Below the pieces are notes generated by a model. It searched no databases and was not told where the DNA came from. It saw nothing but the letters and a program-made list of their open reading frames with translations. A DNA stretch of 64,000 nt, taken from positions 49,261,501 through 49,325,500 of the forward strand of contig NC_088918.1 of the NCBI RefSeq assembly GCF_963576675.1, given 5' to 3'. Each line of letters starts with the position of its first letter. Positions within the stretch are counted from its first letter, which is position 1. The stretch is from Euphorbia lathyris (taxonomy: Eukaryota; Streptophyta; Magnoliopsida; Malpighiales; Euphorbiaceae). The position numbers were made by a program, and so were the translations under genes. Positions 44,910-56,045 of this stretch are shown here, in pieces.

Positions 44910-46585
44910 TGGACAACCTAGAGGCCCATGCAAGCAAGTACCGAATGTTGCTCAGCCTTAACCGTGTAAGTGAGGCGGTCTTATGCCGGATGTTTATCAC
45001 CACCTTAGGAGGCCCCGCCTATGATTGGTTCCAATCTTTACCTCCCGGATCAATCGACAGCTGGGATCAATTGAGTAGAGAATTTTGTGCTAAATTCGCC
45101 GGATGTATTCCTCCAGTGGTCAAGTTACGGAAGCTTTTTGAATTAAAGCAGAAGGCGAATGAACCCCTTCGAGAGTATGTAGACAATTTCAACAAATTGT
45201 GTATACGAATTGTCGATGTGGATGTCTCCATGGCAGCGGAGGCACTAGCGAAAAACACCACGTGTAAAAGCTTGCAGGAAGATTTAATTCGTAAGAAGCC
45301 CAGAAGTATGGCGGAATTAATTGAAAGATGCAAGGACTTCATGGAGGTAGATGACATTCGCAGGGCATTGTCTCCGCCCAAGAAAGACGGAAGTGAATCT
45401 CGCCATCGAGATAAGGAGAAAGACAAGCACCAGGACTCATCCTCTAGAGGTCGGCGAAGAGGCTCTAAGAACAAATCGACATTTGTGTCGTCATTTACGC
45501 CGCTCAATGCCTCTAAAAACGAAGTGCTCATGTGGATTGATAATAGTCAGCACAAGCGGAGCATTTCATACCCCGAACCAAAAGGGGGGGAGTACACCAA
45601 CTCTGGGAAGAATCCTAAAAATTATTGCAAATACCACAGGAAGAATGGCCATGACACGGACGCATGCTGGGAGTTAGCCAGAGAGATAGAAAGGCTTATC
45701 GAAAGGGGAAAGTTGGACCAGTTCATCCAGAATGATGGCAAGAAGGGAGACGGTGATAGATCTAGAGATGATCAGAAGAAGAAGGCAAAAGGGACCATCA
45801 ATTTCATAGCAGGCGGACCTGGGTGCCAACTTGTGTTGAAAAAGGCAAAAACCACTGCTCTAGACAGGACATCACTTAATCGCCCTTTTGCGGATACCGG
45901 TCCGGAGATCTCTCCTCATGCAGACACCCTGGTCATTACTATGATGGTGGAAGGCTGGGAGATGAAAAGAGTGATGATTGATACGGGGAGTTCGTGCAAT
46001 GTCATCACAAGAGGAGCATTCGCCAAACTCATGGTCGACCCAATCCAAGTGGAAACCACCATAGTGGACATTCTAGGAGTAACAGGACATACCATCCAAA
46101 CAAAGGGCCAGGTAACTTTAGATTGTGAGTTAGCGGATGAAGATCAAATTTGGAAAGGCGATCTGGAATTTTCCATCCTTGGGCGACCCTTTATCTCCGA
46201 AGCAGCAGCCCTTATCTCCATACGCCACTTAACTCTTTACATCCCCACAGTCAAGGGAGGTGTAATGATCAGAGGAAGCCAAAAAGTGGCTCAGGAGACG
46301 TATTCGGCATCATTAATGATTCGCCCCCAGTCTAAGGATGAGGACGAGGAAGAACTTGTCACAATGGCCTTGGGCGAAACGGAGATGTACCTCATGGCGG
46401 ATGAAAAACAGGTACGGATGACTAAAGGGCTCAAGGGAGAAATTAAGGAAGCAATCACCAAGGTTCTCCATGAGTCAGAAGATGTCTTTGCATGGAAAGA
46501 TGAGATTCTCCCCGGGATTAGTCCAGATGTGATCACTCACAAACTCAACATCGACAAAGACGCGGTACCGGTGGCCCAAAAATGA
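44910..46585 (+). pseudogene. T2 gag (main part) and protease
   Basis: The capsid-like domain (FITTLGGPAYDWFQSLPPGS, EPLREYVDNFNKLC) is followed by a charged linker, a zinc-knuckle-like CKYHRKNGHDTDAC and the aspartic protease (VMIDTGSSCNVITRGAF, LGRPFISEAAAL). The frame ends at TGA 46583-46585, where T1 has an AGA codon; the same frame continues into RT. The protease looks intact. A short deletion relative to T1 lies before LGRPF. Confidence 0.9.
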
Positions 46586-47416
46586 AGAAATCATGGCCCT
46601 GAGAGGCAGAAGGTGATAGAAGAAGAGATCACCAAGCTCAAACGGGCGGATGCCATCGAAGAGGTACTTTATACACAATGGCTGGCGAATGTGGTTCTAG
46701 TCAAGAAAGCGGGCGGATCATACCGCATGTGTATTGACTTTACAGATCTCAACAAAGCTTGTCCCAAAGACAACTAACCCCTGCCATGTATTGATATCCT
46801 AGTAGATGGAACCGCGGGACACGCCATGTACTCCTTCACCGACGTAAAGTCGAGTTATCACCAGATCCCAATGGAGCCTTCGGATAGGATCAAAACTTCA
46901 TTCGTGACTCACCAAGCCACCTATTGCTTCAAAGTCATGCCCTTTGGGCTTAAGAACACGGGTGCAACCTATCAGCGGATGATGAACAAAATATTCGCAG
47001 AAAGCAAAGGTGAAAACTTTTCTGTCTATGTGGACGATATGATCATCAAAAGTACCACTGTAGAGAAGCAAGCGGATGACATAAAGGAGGTACTGGGCAT
47101 ACTCTGACATCACAACATTAAGTTGAACCTGGAGAAGTGTACCTTTGGGGCGACATATGGAAAGTTCTTGGGATTCATGATTAGCCAGAAGGGAGTGAGC
47201 CCAAATCCTGATAAAATCAAAACAGTTTTGGAGATGAAAGCGCCACAGAATATTAGGGAAGTGCAACGTCTTAATGGGCATATCGTAGCCTTAGGCAGGG
47301 TCATCTCATGTTCATCCCGATAATGCCAGCCCTTTTATGAAGCAATCAAGAAGAAAAAGGCGTTTGAGTGGAGCGAGGACTGCGAGAAAGCTTTCCAGGG
47401 GATCAAACGGTTTCTC
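46586..47416 (+). pseudogene. T2 reverse transcriptase
   Basis: It has EEEITKLKRADAIEEVLYTQ, DFTDLNKACPKDN, YSFTDVKSSYHQIPMEPSDR, FGLKNTGATYQRMMNKIF and the catalytic FSVYVDDMIIKS. Stops interrupt it at TAA 46775 (T1 has TAC), TGA 47105 and TAA 47321, all in one frame with the surrounding gag-pol. No indels are evident. Confidence 0.9.
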
Positions 47417-49590
47417 ATGGAACCACCCCTTATGAGTCGTCCCTTGAAAGGTGAGAATCTCTACATGTATGTTTCAGTTACAGATAAGGCTGTTTGCACG
47501 GTCATGATAAGGGAAGAAGAGGGCCAGCAATATCCTATCTATTACGTGAGCAAAGTATTAAAAGATGCTGAAACCCGATATTCCAAGCTGGACAAAATGG
47601 CACTGGCCGTCGTCACCACCTCCATACGCCTCAGGCCTTACTTTCAAGCACATACTGTCATAGTTCGTACAAGTATACCCATGAGGAAGGTATTGCAAAA
47701 ACCAGAAACTTCGGGGAGACTGATGGAGTGGGCAATCCGCCTTGGAGAATTTGATGTACGATATGAGAGCAGATCAGCCTTGAAGAGTCAAGTCTTGGCA
47801 GACTTTGTGAATGAATTCACTGAAGAGGGAATGAATCTCCCCAAATCTAAAGTCGAGGAATGGACGATGTATACGGATGGAGCCTCCTCAGCAGAAGGTG
47901 CAGGAATAGGCATCGTGATCAAAGGTCCCCAATATATAAAGCTACGGTACGCAGTAAAATTGGATTTCCTTGCAACCAACAATGCGGCGGAATATGAGGC
48001 CCTAATATTGGGGCTGCGCCTGCTAAAAGAAATCACTCCCGAGCGGATTGTGATCTATAGTGATTCCAAGTTAATGGTCAACCAGGTGATAAAAAATTAC
48101 GAGGTAAAGGATGATGTTTTGGCCAAATACGTTGCTGAGGTCAAAAAATTGCTGGATCACCTTGAAGCCAAAGAAACTAAGTGGGAACTGATCCATGTAC
48201 CTCGAGGATCAAACACAGAAGCGGATCACCTAGCTAAAATGGCTTCCAGCAAGAAGAACTGGGCGGATCCGCAATGCCCATTCGAAGTCAAAGCAGCTCT
48301 CGCATTCGCCTTGGAGGAGGTATCCATACTCACGACAGTAAAAAGTGATTGGAGATCTACAATCCGCCAGTATCTGATAGATGGAGCTCTACCTATGGAC
48401 AAGGAAGAAGCTCGACGGATAGTCAGGAAGGCGGCCTATTTCTCCGTGATAAATGATTGCCTGTACAGGAAGTCTTTTAGCCACCCCTGGCTGAAATGCA
48501 TCGTGCCAGAAGAGGGACAACAGATCCTCAAAGAGTTGCATGAAGGCATATGTGGAGCTCACGAGGCATCCGCCTCCATCTTGAAGAAATCCAGGTTAGC
48601 AGGATTTTATTGGCCCACAGCGGAACTTGATGCACAAAAATTGGCGGAGTCTTGCCATAATTATCAGATTCATGCAAATGAATCACACACCGCTAAACAC
48701 CTTCAAAGGCCCATCATCGAAGGTCAACCCTTTGCGGTCTGGGGAATTGACATAGTTGGACCATTTCCTCCCACAAGAAGACAGAGGAAGTATGTTGTAG
48801 TGGCTGTGGATCATTTCACCAAATGGGTAGAGGCTGAGGCTGTCTCCTCTATCAATGCTGAACGGATGGTGGAATTCGTCAAGGATAACATCGTAGGAAG
48901 GTATGGATTTCCTCATACAATTATCACTGACAATGGAACGCAATTCAACTGTGTAGAGTTCAAAACTTTCTGTGAAGAATTGGGCATTCTGAATAGATTC
49001 GCCTCAGTTTATTATCCTCAGTCAAACGGTATGATCGAACTTACGAACCGGACAATCGTTAAAGAAATAAAGAAAAGATTGGGAGAGCACGACAAGAAAT
49101 GGGCGGATCAATTAACGAGCGTCCTATGGGCGTATCGCACTACTCCCAGAACAGCTACGGGTGAGACGCCATTCGCCCTTTGTCATGGTGTCGAAGCTAT
49201 AATTCCAGTTGAAATACAGGTCCCAAGTGACAGAGTTGCATTCTATTGCGAGGGTGAAAACAACCAAAAGTTGAAAGAAAGTCTTGATCAAGTGGAGGAA
49301 AGGCGAGAAAAGGCATACGTGCGCATGGCGGCTTACAAGCAACGGATTGCAGCTTATCATGACAAGAATTCCAAACTTGTAAACTTGAATGTGGGAGACC
49401 TCGTACTCCGTAAAGCAGACAAAATCCAATCCAAGGAAGGAAAAGGAAAGCTGGGGCTCAACTAGACAGGTCCATACAGAATAGTTGACAAGATTGGGTT
49501 CGCCACATTTAAGATTCAAGACATGGAGGGAAACACGCTGCCGCGTACATGGAATCTCCAAAATCTCCGCAAATATTTCGCCCGAAAATA
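47417..49590 (+). pseudogene. T2 RNase H, second RNase H and integrase
   Basis: It opens with the Gypsy RNase H (YYVSKVLKDAETRYSKLDKM) and a second RNase H with its acidic residues (MYTDGASSAEGAG, NAAEYEALILGL, IYSDSKLMVNQV, TEADHLAKMAS), the Tat hallmark. The integrase zinc domain is damaged: CHNYQ stands where T1 has CHSCQ. The core has WGIDIVGPF, ITDNGTQF and a retained Glu (NGMIELTNRTI). A TAG at 49463-49465, probably from TGG, precedes the last 41 codons, which end at TAG 49588-49590. Confidence 0.9.
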
Positions 49591-49930
49591 GAATGTAAAC
49601 AAGGTCTTGAGTACTCTTTTTCCTTTAGTAAGCTTTTTCCCATGAGGTTTTTCTTATTAAAGGTTTTAATGAGGCTCACATATAAGACCCGCTTACTGTA
49701 ATAAAGCGTATCTCCAATCAATAAAAAGCAATTGTTCTATTGTCAATATTCTTTTTAAGTATTTTCTTGCAGCAATATAAATATTCCAGTCTAAAAAAGA
49801 AGGGGGGCACCCAATGCTTCCCACAAAGTACTGCTATCACATAGCTACTTTTTCTCCTCAAAGATAAGAGATCAATCTCATGGGCGAATCAATCCTTAAT
49901 TGATCACCATTAGAGATAGAGTTAAAACAT
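49591..49930 (+). other. T2 3' non-coding region
   Basis: There is no ORF. A purine tract (AAAAAAGAAGGGGGG, about 49793-49807) looks like a polypurine tract, but no TG-starting LTR follows it directly. The transition to the Copia-D LTR is somewhere near 49930 and cannot be fixed. Confidence 0.5.
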
Positions 49931-50136
49931 TTCTCGGACGCGAGTTTGGTTATCTCCTGTCTCAAGGAAAGAAGCAGACTTAGTCACCAGTTGACTAAGC
50001 GTGTGTCTTAAAACTACTTAGCGCCGTTGTGTAAACCTTTTCTCAAAGAAAAGAAGTCAGCCTTAACGGACAAAATTTTAAATAGTTCCTATCCTCCCCC
50101 TTGGAACTAACCTTGTCACGTTATATGGGACCAACA
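49931..50136 (+). repeat. 3' part of the Copia-D 5' LTR
   Basis: It ends GGGACCAACA at 50136, the typical SIRE-type LTR end, two bases before the primer site. The left limit is approximate. Confidence 0.6.
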
Positions 50137-50138
50137 AG

Positions 50139-50150
50139 TGGTATCAGAGC
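50139..50150 (+). other. Primer binding site of Copia-D
   Basis: TGGTATCAGAGC; initiator tRNA-Met type. Confidence 0.88.
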
Positions 50151-50198
50151 TTAAAAGCTCACTGAGCAAGATATAACTATCTTGAGCTGATCCCCACA

Positions 50199-51341
50199 AT
50201 GGCTGAGAATAGCACTCATTTCCTCCCAGGAAATCAGACAACTCAGATTCTTCCTGAGGGACTGTCCATTACTCGGCCTCCTCTGTTCTTCGGGTCTAAC
50301 TACACCTTTTGGAAGAACATAATGAAAAATTTCATTCAGGCAACAAATATGAGTGCATGGCTTTCTATAGTCCAAGGCCCATTTGTTCCTGTTGAAACTG
50401 TTGATGGCCAAACGGTTGTCAAAGCTGAGGCTAAGTGGATAGAAGATGACCTCAATAAGCTACAAAATCATGCTTCGGCTATAAACATGCTGCACTGTGC
50501 GTTAGATGCTGCAGAGTACAACAAGATTTCAGGTTGTGAGTCAGCGCAGGAAATCTGGAAGAAACTGGAGGTCACCTATGAAGGAACCAACAAAGTTAAG
50601 GAGTCCAAGGTGAACCAGCACATGAGGTTGTACGAGCTGTTTGAAATGAATGATGATGAAGGAATCTCTGAAATGAACTCAAGATTCACAAACATAATCA
50701 ACGAGCTCAAAAGACTTGGCAAGATCTTTACTGAGGAAGAGCAAGTCAAGAAGATACTGAGGAGCCTTCCCAAAAGATGGCAAGCCAAGAAAACTGCTGT
50801 TGAGGAAGCTCAAGACTTGACCACCTACAAGTATGATGAACTCATTGGATCTCTGCTGACCCATGAGATCTCAATGAAGAATTTTGAGGTGAAGGAGAAG
50901 TCTGAGGACAAGAAGCAAAAGTCTCTTGTCATGAAAGCTGACTCCACTGATGGGAGCTCAACAGACGATGAAGAGATGGCCATGTTCACTAGAAAAATGA
51001 AAAGGTTGTTCAGAAAGAATGATAAATATTCCAAGAAGCCTTACAAGAAGTTTGACAAGTACAAAGCTGAGTCTAGCGACAACAAGTACAAGAAGGACAG
51101 CTCAAAGCCCATCACATGCTTTGAATATCATCAAACTGGCCATATCAAATCAAGCTGTCCTACCTTGAGGAAGGAAAAGAAGAACAGCAAGAAGGCAATG
51201 GTGGCAACCTGGAGTGATAGTGATGAGTCATCATCATCAGGAGCTGATGCCACTGAGTCAGCAAAGATCTGCTTCATAGCAGATGAGCTTGTTGAGCCTT
51301 GTGTTTCTGAGCATGCTAACCCCTCCATTGCACTCAACTGA
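50199..51341 (+). pseudogene. Copia-D gag, N-terminal and central part
   Basis: The ATG at 50199 (MAENSTHFLPGNQ) opens 380 codons. The UBN2-like gag domain starts near residue 27 (RPPLFFGSNYTFWKNIMKNF). A Lys-rich linker and a zinc knuckle at residues 307-320 follow. The knuckle reads CFEYHQTGHIKSSC, the second Cys being Tyr. An acidic Ser-rich tail ends at TGA 51339-51341, caused by a one-base frameshift; gag continues in the next frame. Confidence 0.9.
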
Positions 51342-51924
51342 GGTAATATCACTACCCCTGCTCAGAAATGAAATGATAAATGCCCTGAGTGACCTCTACA
51401 CACTTATCAAAAAGTGTAACAAGAAGGTTAGAGCACTCAACAGGCGATGTGACGAGATTGAAGAGGTCAAACTGAGTGACCTTCGATATCTTCTCCAAGA
51501 CAACTCAACTTTGCATAACAACGTAGAAACTATGCACAAGTTTGTCTCAGAGGTCCAATCAGATTCTAAGAAACTGAGAAAGGACATCACATCTATTCAG
51601 AAGCAACTCAAGATTCCGAATAAAAAAAATATTCCTCTGAACATCAGTACCGAAGTACTAGTCAGCAGAGATGGAATCCTCAACGGAATGTCCAGTGTGA
51701 CTTCTGTGGGAAGAAGGGACACACCACAAAGGTGTGCTGGCATGCTCAGCACTGGGGTGCTGACTAGTCAGTGAGATATCCCAAACAGAAGGTCAGCTGT
51801 GACTTCTGTGGGAAAAATGGACACACTGTCCAAGTGTGTCGTCATAAGATTAAATATGATGCTTTACTTGCTGAGCCTAACAAACAAGGACCCAAAAAGA
51901 CTTGGGTACCTAAAGATAACTAGC
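51342..51924 (+). pseudogene. Copia-D gag C-terminal part with two more zinc knuckles
   Basis: The first section is a predicted coiled coil (LSDLYTLIKKCNKKVRALNR and the heptad-like stretch after it). A frame change then leads to two tandem CCHC knuckles, 51696-51737 (CDFCGKKGHTTKVC) and 51798-51839 (CDFCGKNGHTVQVC), 102 bases apart in one frame with a TAG between them. The block ends KKTWVPKDN, the usual SIRE gag end, at a TAG. Confidence 0.82.
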
Positions 51925-51964
51925 TATATTGCAGGTGAGCCTGAGGTGTGCTGAGAAGTAAAAA

Positions 51965-52874
51965 ATGTGGTACATTGACAACGCATGCTCGAGGCATATG
52001 ACTGGTGATAAAACTCAGTTCATCACACTTGTGCGTAAACGAGGTGGAAGCGTAATTTTCGGAGACAACAAAAAAGGTAAGATAGTAGGGTCAGGAACCG
52101 TTGGTGGTAATCCTACTATTGAGTCAGTCTCCCTAGTCAGTGGACTTAAATAACTTACTCAGCGTAGCTCAGCTATGTGATAATGGGAGAAAAGTTATAT
52201 TTGATAACACTGGATGTAAAATACTCGAGGGAAAAATAAATGAATTGATTTTAACTGCCCCTCGTATTGATAATGTCTTTATGCTTAATTTGGAAAAGAA
52301 ATTTTCGAAAAATGTATGCTTAGTGTCAAAGGAAGAAAATTCCTGGCTATGACACATGAGAGTTGGTCATGTAAGCATGGACCTTGTGGCGAAATTAGCA
52401 AGAAAGCAATTAGTTGAGGGACTGCCATAACTTAAGTACGAAAAGGATCAATTATGCAACGCTTGTCAGGCTGGAAAACAAACTAAAACATCCTTTCATA
52501 GTAAAAACATTGTCTCAACCAAGCGTCCACTTGAGTTGCTACACTTGGATCTCTTCGGACCAGTCCAGCCGCTGAGCTTGGGTGGTAGGAGATTTTCCTT
52601 GGTTATTGTAGATGACTTTTCTCGGTACACTTGGGTCATCTTGCTGAGTAGCAAGGATGAAACCTTTGAGACATTTTCAACATTAGTAAGAAAACTTGAA
52701 AATGATAAAGACCTAAAGTTAGCTCACATCCGAAGTGATAATGGTGGAGAATTCAAAAACCAACAATTTGCTGAATTTTGTGAAGCCAGCGGCATTGACC
52801 ATAATTTTTCTGCTCCTAGAACGCCTCAACAGAATGGGGTTGTTGAAGGAAAAACAGAACCTTGGTTGAAATAG
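51965..52874 (+). pseudogene. Copia-D protease and integrase
   Basis: The protease block is WYIDNACSRHMTGDKTQF, with D-N-A where Copia proteases usually have D-S-G, so activity is doubtful. A frameshift near 52140 follows. The integrase zinc domain (MRVGHVSMDLVAKLARKQL, CNACQAGK) is broken by TGA 52350 and TAA 52428. The core has LHLDLFGP, IRSDNGGEF and NGVVEGK. Another frameshift near 52860 leads to the rest of integrase. Confidence 0.87.
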
Positions 52875-54190
52875 CCAGGACAATGCTGAGTGAGCATAGG
52901 CTTCCAAAGTACTTTTGGGGAGAAGCTGTCAACACAACTTACTACATACTTAATAGGGCTCTAGTCAGACCCATATTAAAGAAGACTCCCTACGAACTTT
53001 GGAAAGGACGAAAGGCCAACATTGGATACTTTCGTGCCTTCGGCTGTAAATGTTTTATTCTAAATACTAAAGACAGCCTTGCTAAGTTTGATTCAAAAGC
53101 TGATGAAGCTATCTTTTTAGGCTACTCAACAAACAGCAAAGCATATAGAGTTTTCAATAAACGAACTCAGGTCTTAGAAGAGTCAGTACACATTGAGTTC
53201 GATGAAACTAACCCTGCAGGAAAAGACAAGCAGCTGACTGAGGATGATCCATACTCAGCTCCCGCTGACCAAGAAACAGCCGCTGAGCCACTACCTCAAA
53301 GGCTGACCAAAGGTAAAAGCGAAACTCAAATTGTTTTCACTGACCAATCTATACCTGCAGAGATTGTTGAAACACAACTAACTCAAGACATCACTCTACC
53401 AAAAGAGATCAGAATACCAAGAGGACACTCAGAGAGTGCCATTCTTGATGCTGCTGAAAACACCTTGATGATAAGAAATCAACTCAGGAGATACCTCAGT
53501 AACGTAGCATTCGTCTCAGTTCAGGAACCAAAGAACTTCTCTGAAGCTGAGCACGATGAGTTCTGTATGAGTGCAATGCAAGAAGAACTTGATCAGTTCA
53601 GAAGAAATGAAGTATGGGACTTGGTGCCAAATCCAAGAAGCCAGAAGACCATAGGAACAAGATGGGTCTTCCGCAACAAGCTAGATGAACAAGGGAACGT
53701 GGTCAGGAAGAAAGCAAGACTTGTAGCTCAAGGCTATAGTCAACAAGAAGGTATTGACTACGGTGAGACCTTCGCCCCAGTGGCAAGGCTAGAGGCTATA
53801 AGAATTTTATGTGCATATGCAAGTTATATGAACTTTAAATTATTTCAAATGGATGTTAAGAGTGCATTCCTTAATGGAGTTATAAACAAGGAAGTCTATG
53901 TTAATCAGCCTCCAGGGTTTGAGGATCCCAAGTTCCCAAACCACGTTTATAAACTAAAAAAGGCTCTGTATGGTCTCAAGCAAGCACCACGTGCGTGGTA
54001 TAAGAGGCTGACCAGTTTCCTGCTGACTAGAAATTATGTCAGAGGTAAAGCTGATACAACCTTATTCATTAAGAGGAAGGGTAAAGATACCCTACTGGCT
54101 CAGATATATGTTGATGACATTATTTTTGGTGCCACTAAATGTGCAAGGAATTTAGTAAGCAGGTGCAGACTGAGTTTGAAATGTCAATGA
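52862..54190 (+). pseudogene. Copia-D integrase C-terminus, connecting region and RT
   Basis: It is open for 442 codons: [19 protein letters not shown] and [11 protein letters not shown] (integrase end), a long acidic linker, then RT with [64 protein letters not shown] and the catalytic [12 protein letters not shown]. These RT words are typical of SIRE/Maximus. A frameshift near 54140-54190 separates it from RNase H. Confidence 0.91.
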
Positions 54191-55047
54191 TGGGAGAACT
54201 CATCTTCTTCCTTGGACTTCAAATCAAACAAGGGAAAAATGGCATCTTCATCAGTCAAATTAAGTATGCTAAGGAGATATTGAAGAAGTATGAATTTGAG
54301 AACTGCAAGTCAATATCTACCCCTATGGGCACTGACACTGTCCTCTGCGCTGACGAAAATGGTAAGTCAGTAGACAGCAAATTGTACCGAGGTATGATTG
54401 GCTCTCTACTCTACTTAACTGCTAGTAGGCCGGACATTCAGTTCTCAGTATGTTATTGTGCTAGATATCAATCTAACCCTAAGGAATCTCATTACATAGC
54501 TGTAAAAAGAATCCTTAGATATTTGCAAGGCTCAGTGAATGCAGGTTTATGGTATCCCAACACTTATGATTTTACACTCATTGGATACACTTACGCTGAC
54601 TACGGACGAGACAAGCTTGAATGAAAAATCACCTCAGGAGGATGTCACTTCCTTGGAAGCTGTCTTGTGTCTTGGTTCAGTAAGAGGCAGTCGTCAGTAG
54701 CCCTGTCAACCACTAAAGCTGAGTACATTGCTGCTGGAAGCTGTGTCGCTCAAGTCCTCTGGATTAAGCAACAGCTAGAAGATTATGGTGTTCATACTAA
54801 AACAATTGAAGTCAAATGTGACAACAAAAGTGCCATTGACCTATCAAAGAACCCAATCCAGCACAACAGGATGAAGCACGTCAGCATAAGACATCACTTC
54901 ATCAGAGATCATGTACTCAAGGGAGAGATCAAGCTGACCTATGTCCCAATGGATGAGCAGCTTGCTGATATCTTCACAAAGCCACTGGCTCGTGAGCAAT
55001 TCAACATACTTAGAGAAGCCATTGGTATGTTTAATCCTCTTCAATAA
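54139..55047 (+). pseudogene. Copia-D RT end and RNase H
   Basis: It has [37 protein letters not shown], then RNase H with STTKAEYIAAGSCVAQVLWIK, CDNKSAIDLSKNPIQHNRMKH and DEQLADIFTKPL. A TGA at 54622-54624 interrupts one frame. The natural end is TAA 55045-55047. Confidence 0.91.
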
Positions 55048-55539
55048 ATTCCAAGTGTAATATGTGATATATGCATGCTGAGTTGATTACCATGCTGAGT
55101 CATTTATGCTAAATCAATATCTATTACATGCTGAGTAGATATACACGTTGAGTGGTTATCTTAAACTGAGTTACTAAGCACACGAATTATTCCTTTGCGT
55201 AGAACTGACTACTCAGAACATTAAACGTTTAGAATTCTTAACACTGAGTAAAAGATCCGTTGCACAAATTAATGCTAAACACGCGAATTAAATAGCCACC
55301 TAGAATGACGTAAGCGCAATAATTAGAAAATACATGCGCCGATTGTGTCATAAATGCCAGAATCTTTATCGATTGAGTATCTCGAGGTCAAACGGCCACC
55401 TCAATGCTTCAGATCAACTCGACACCTCTATAAATAGTGGACGAATTCCCACTTGTACCTCTTTACGCTCAGAAATTTCTGGTATTCAAATACTCTCTTT
55501 TTCAAAAAATCCCAAACTTCTCAAAATTCTCTAAGAATC
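55048..55539 (+). other. Non-coding region between pol and the third ORF of Copia-D
   Basis: There is no ORF. Short words built on GCTGAGT/ACTGAGT recur. A TATA-like TATAAATAGTGG lies near 55430, about 110 bases before the third ORF, which may indicate a separate transcript. Confidence 0.55.
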
Positions 55540-56045
55540 ATGTCTAACGATTCTCAGAATGTCTCCGGTGCCGGTTACGACGATAACCGCTCCGATGAAA
55601 ACCCTCCATCTCCTGCTCAGAAGGAATATATCGAGACTCCCACCAAGTCTCAAGAACCTGGTCAGCGTGACCACTCTAAGGTCATTACCCCGAGCAAGAA
55701 AACCCAGGCTGACCAAGCTACCTCTTTGAAAGGGAAACAAAAAAACAGGATAAGGGAAAGAAACCGATGGAACGTACCTACTCCCTAGTTTACAGCAGCG
55801 TAAGGGGATATAAAGTTGACCACTCCCGCTGGTTCTCGAATGGATTTGTGGAAGCTGAGCAACCCTTCTGTGAGTGGATCTCAAAGAACGGCTGGACCGA
55901 GCTGTTCTCGACTCGAGAAGCCACCTACCCTGAGTTAGTGAAGGAGTTCTACACTAACCTAAGAGCCGCTGATGACAACAGGGACTACATGGTCACCAAG
56001 GTTCAAGGGAAAGATATCTTCATCAACCCTCCTTACCTTGCCTCA
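55540..56045 (+). pseudogene. Copia-D third (env-position) ORF, first part
   Basis: The ATG at 55540 (MSNDSQNVSGAGYDDN) starts a hydrophilic, Ser/Pro/Gln-rich segment. A one-base shift in the A run near 55745 moves the frame into MERTYSLVYSSVRGYKV and EFYTNLRAADDN. SIRE elements carry an extra ORF here, sometimes called envelope-like; I see no signal peptide or clear membrane segment. It is cut at 56045 by solo LTR E1 (TSD CCTCA). Confidence 0.72.

Larger units (their letters stand above)
42595..49930 (+). mobile_element. T2: Tat-like Gypsy element, plus strand, without recognisable LTRs
   Basis: It has gag, protease, RT, RNase H, second (archaeal-type) RNase H and integrase in one frame, broken by five internal stops and one solo LTR. 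A 3' non-coding region with a purine tract (about 49793-49807) follows. It is clearly related to T1 but diverged from it. It appears to sit inside the Copia-D 5' LTR. Both boundaries are uncertain and I find no LTR pair or TSD. Confidence 0.8.

Noticed and set aside
36083..49590. T1 and T2 as two halves of one inverted element
   Set aside because: They overlap over gag, protease, RT, RNase H and integrase and differ at many residues, so they are two copies.
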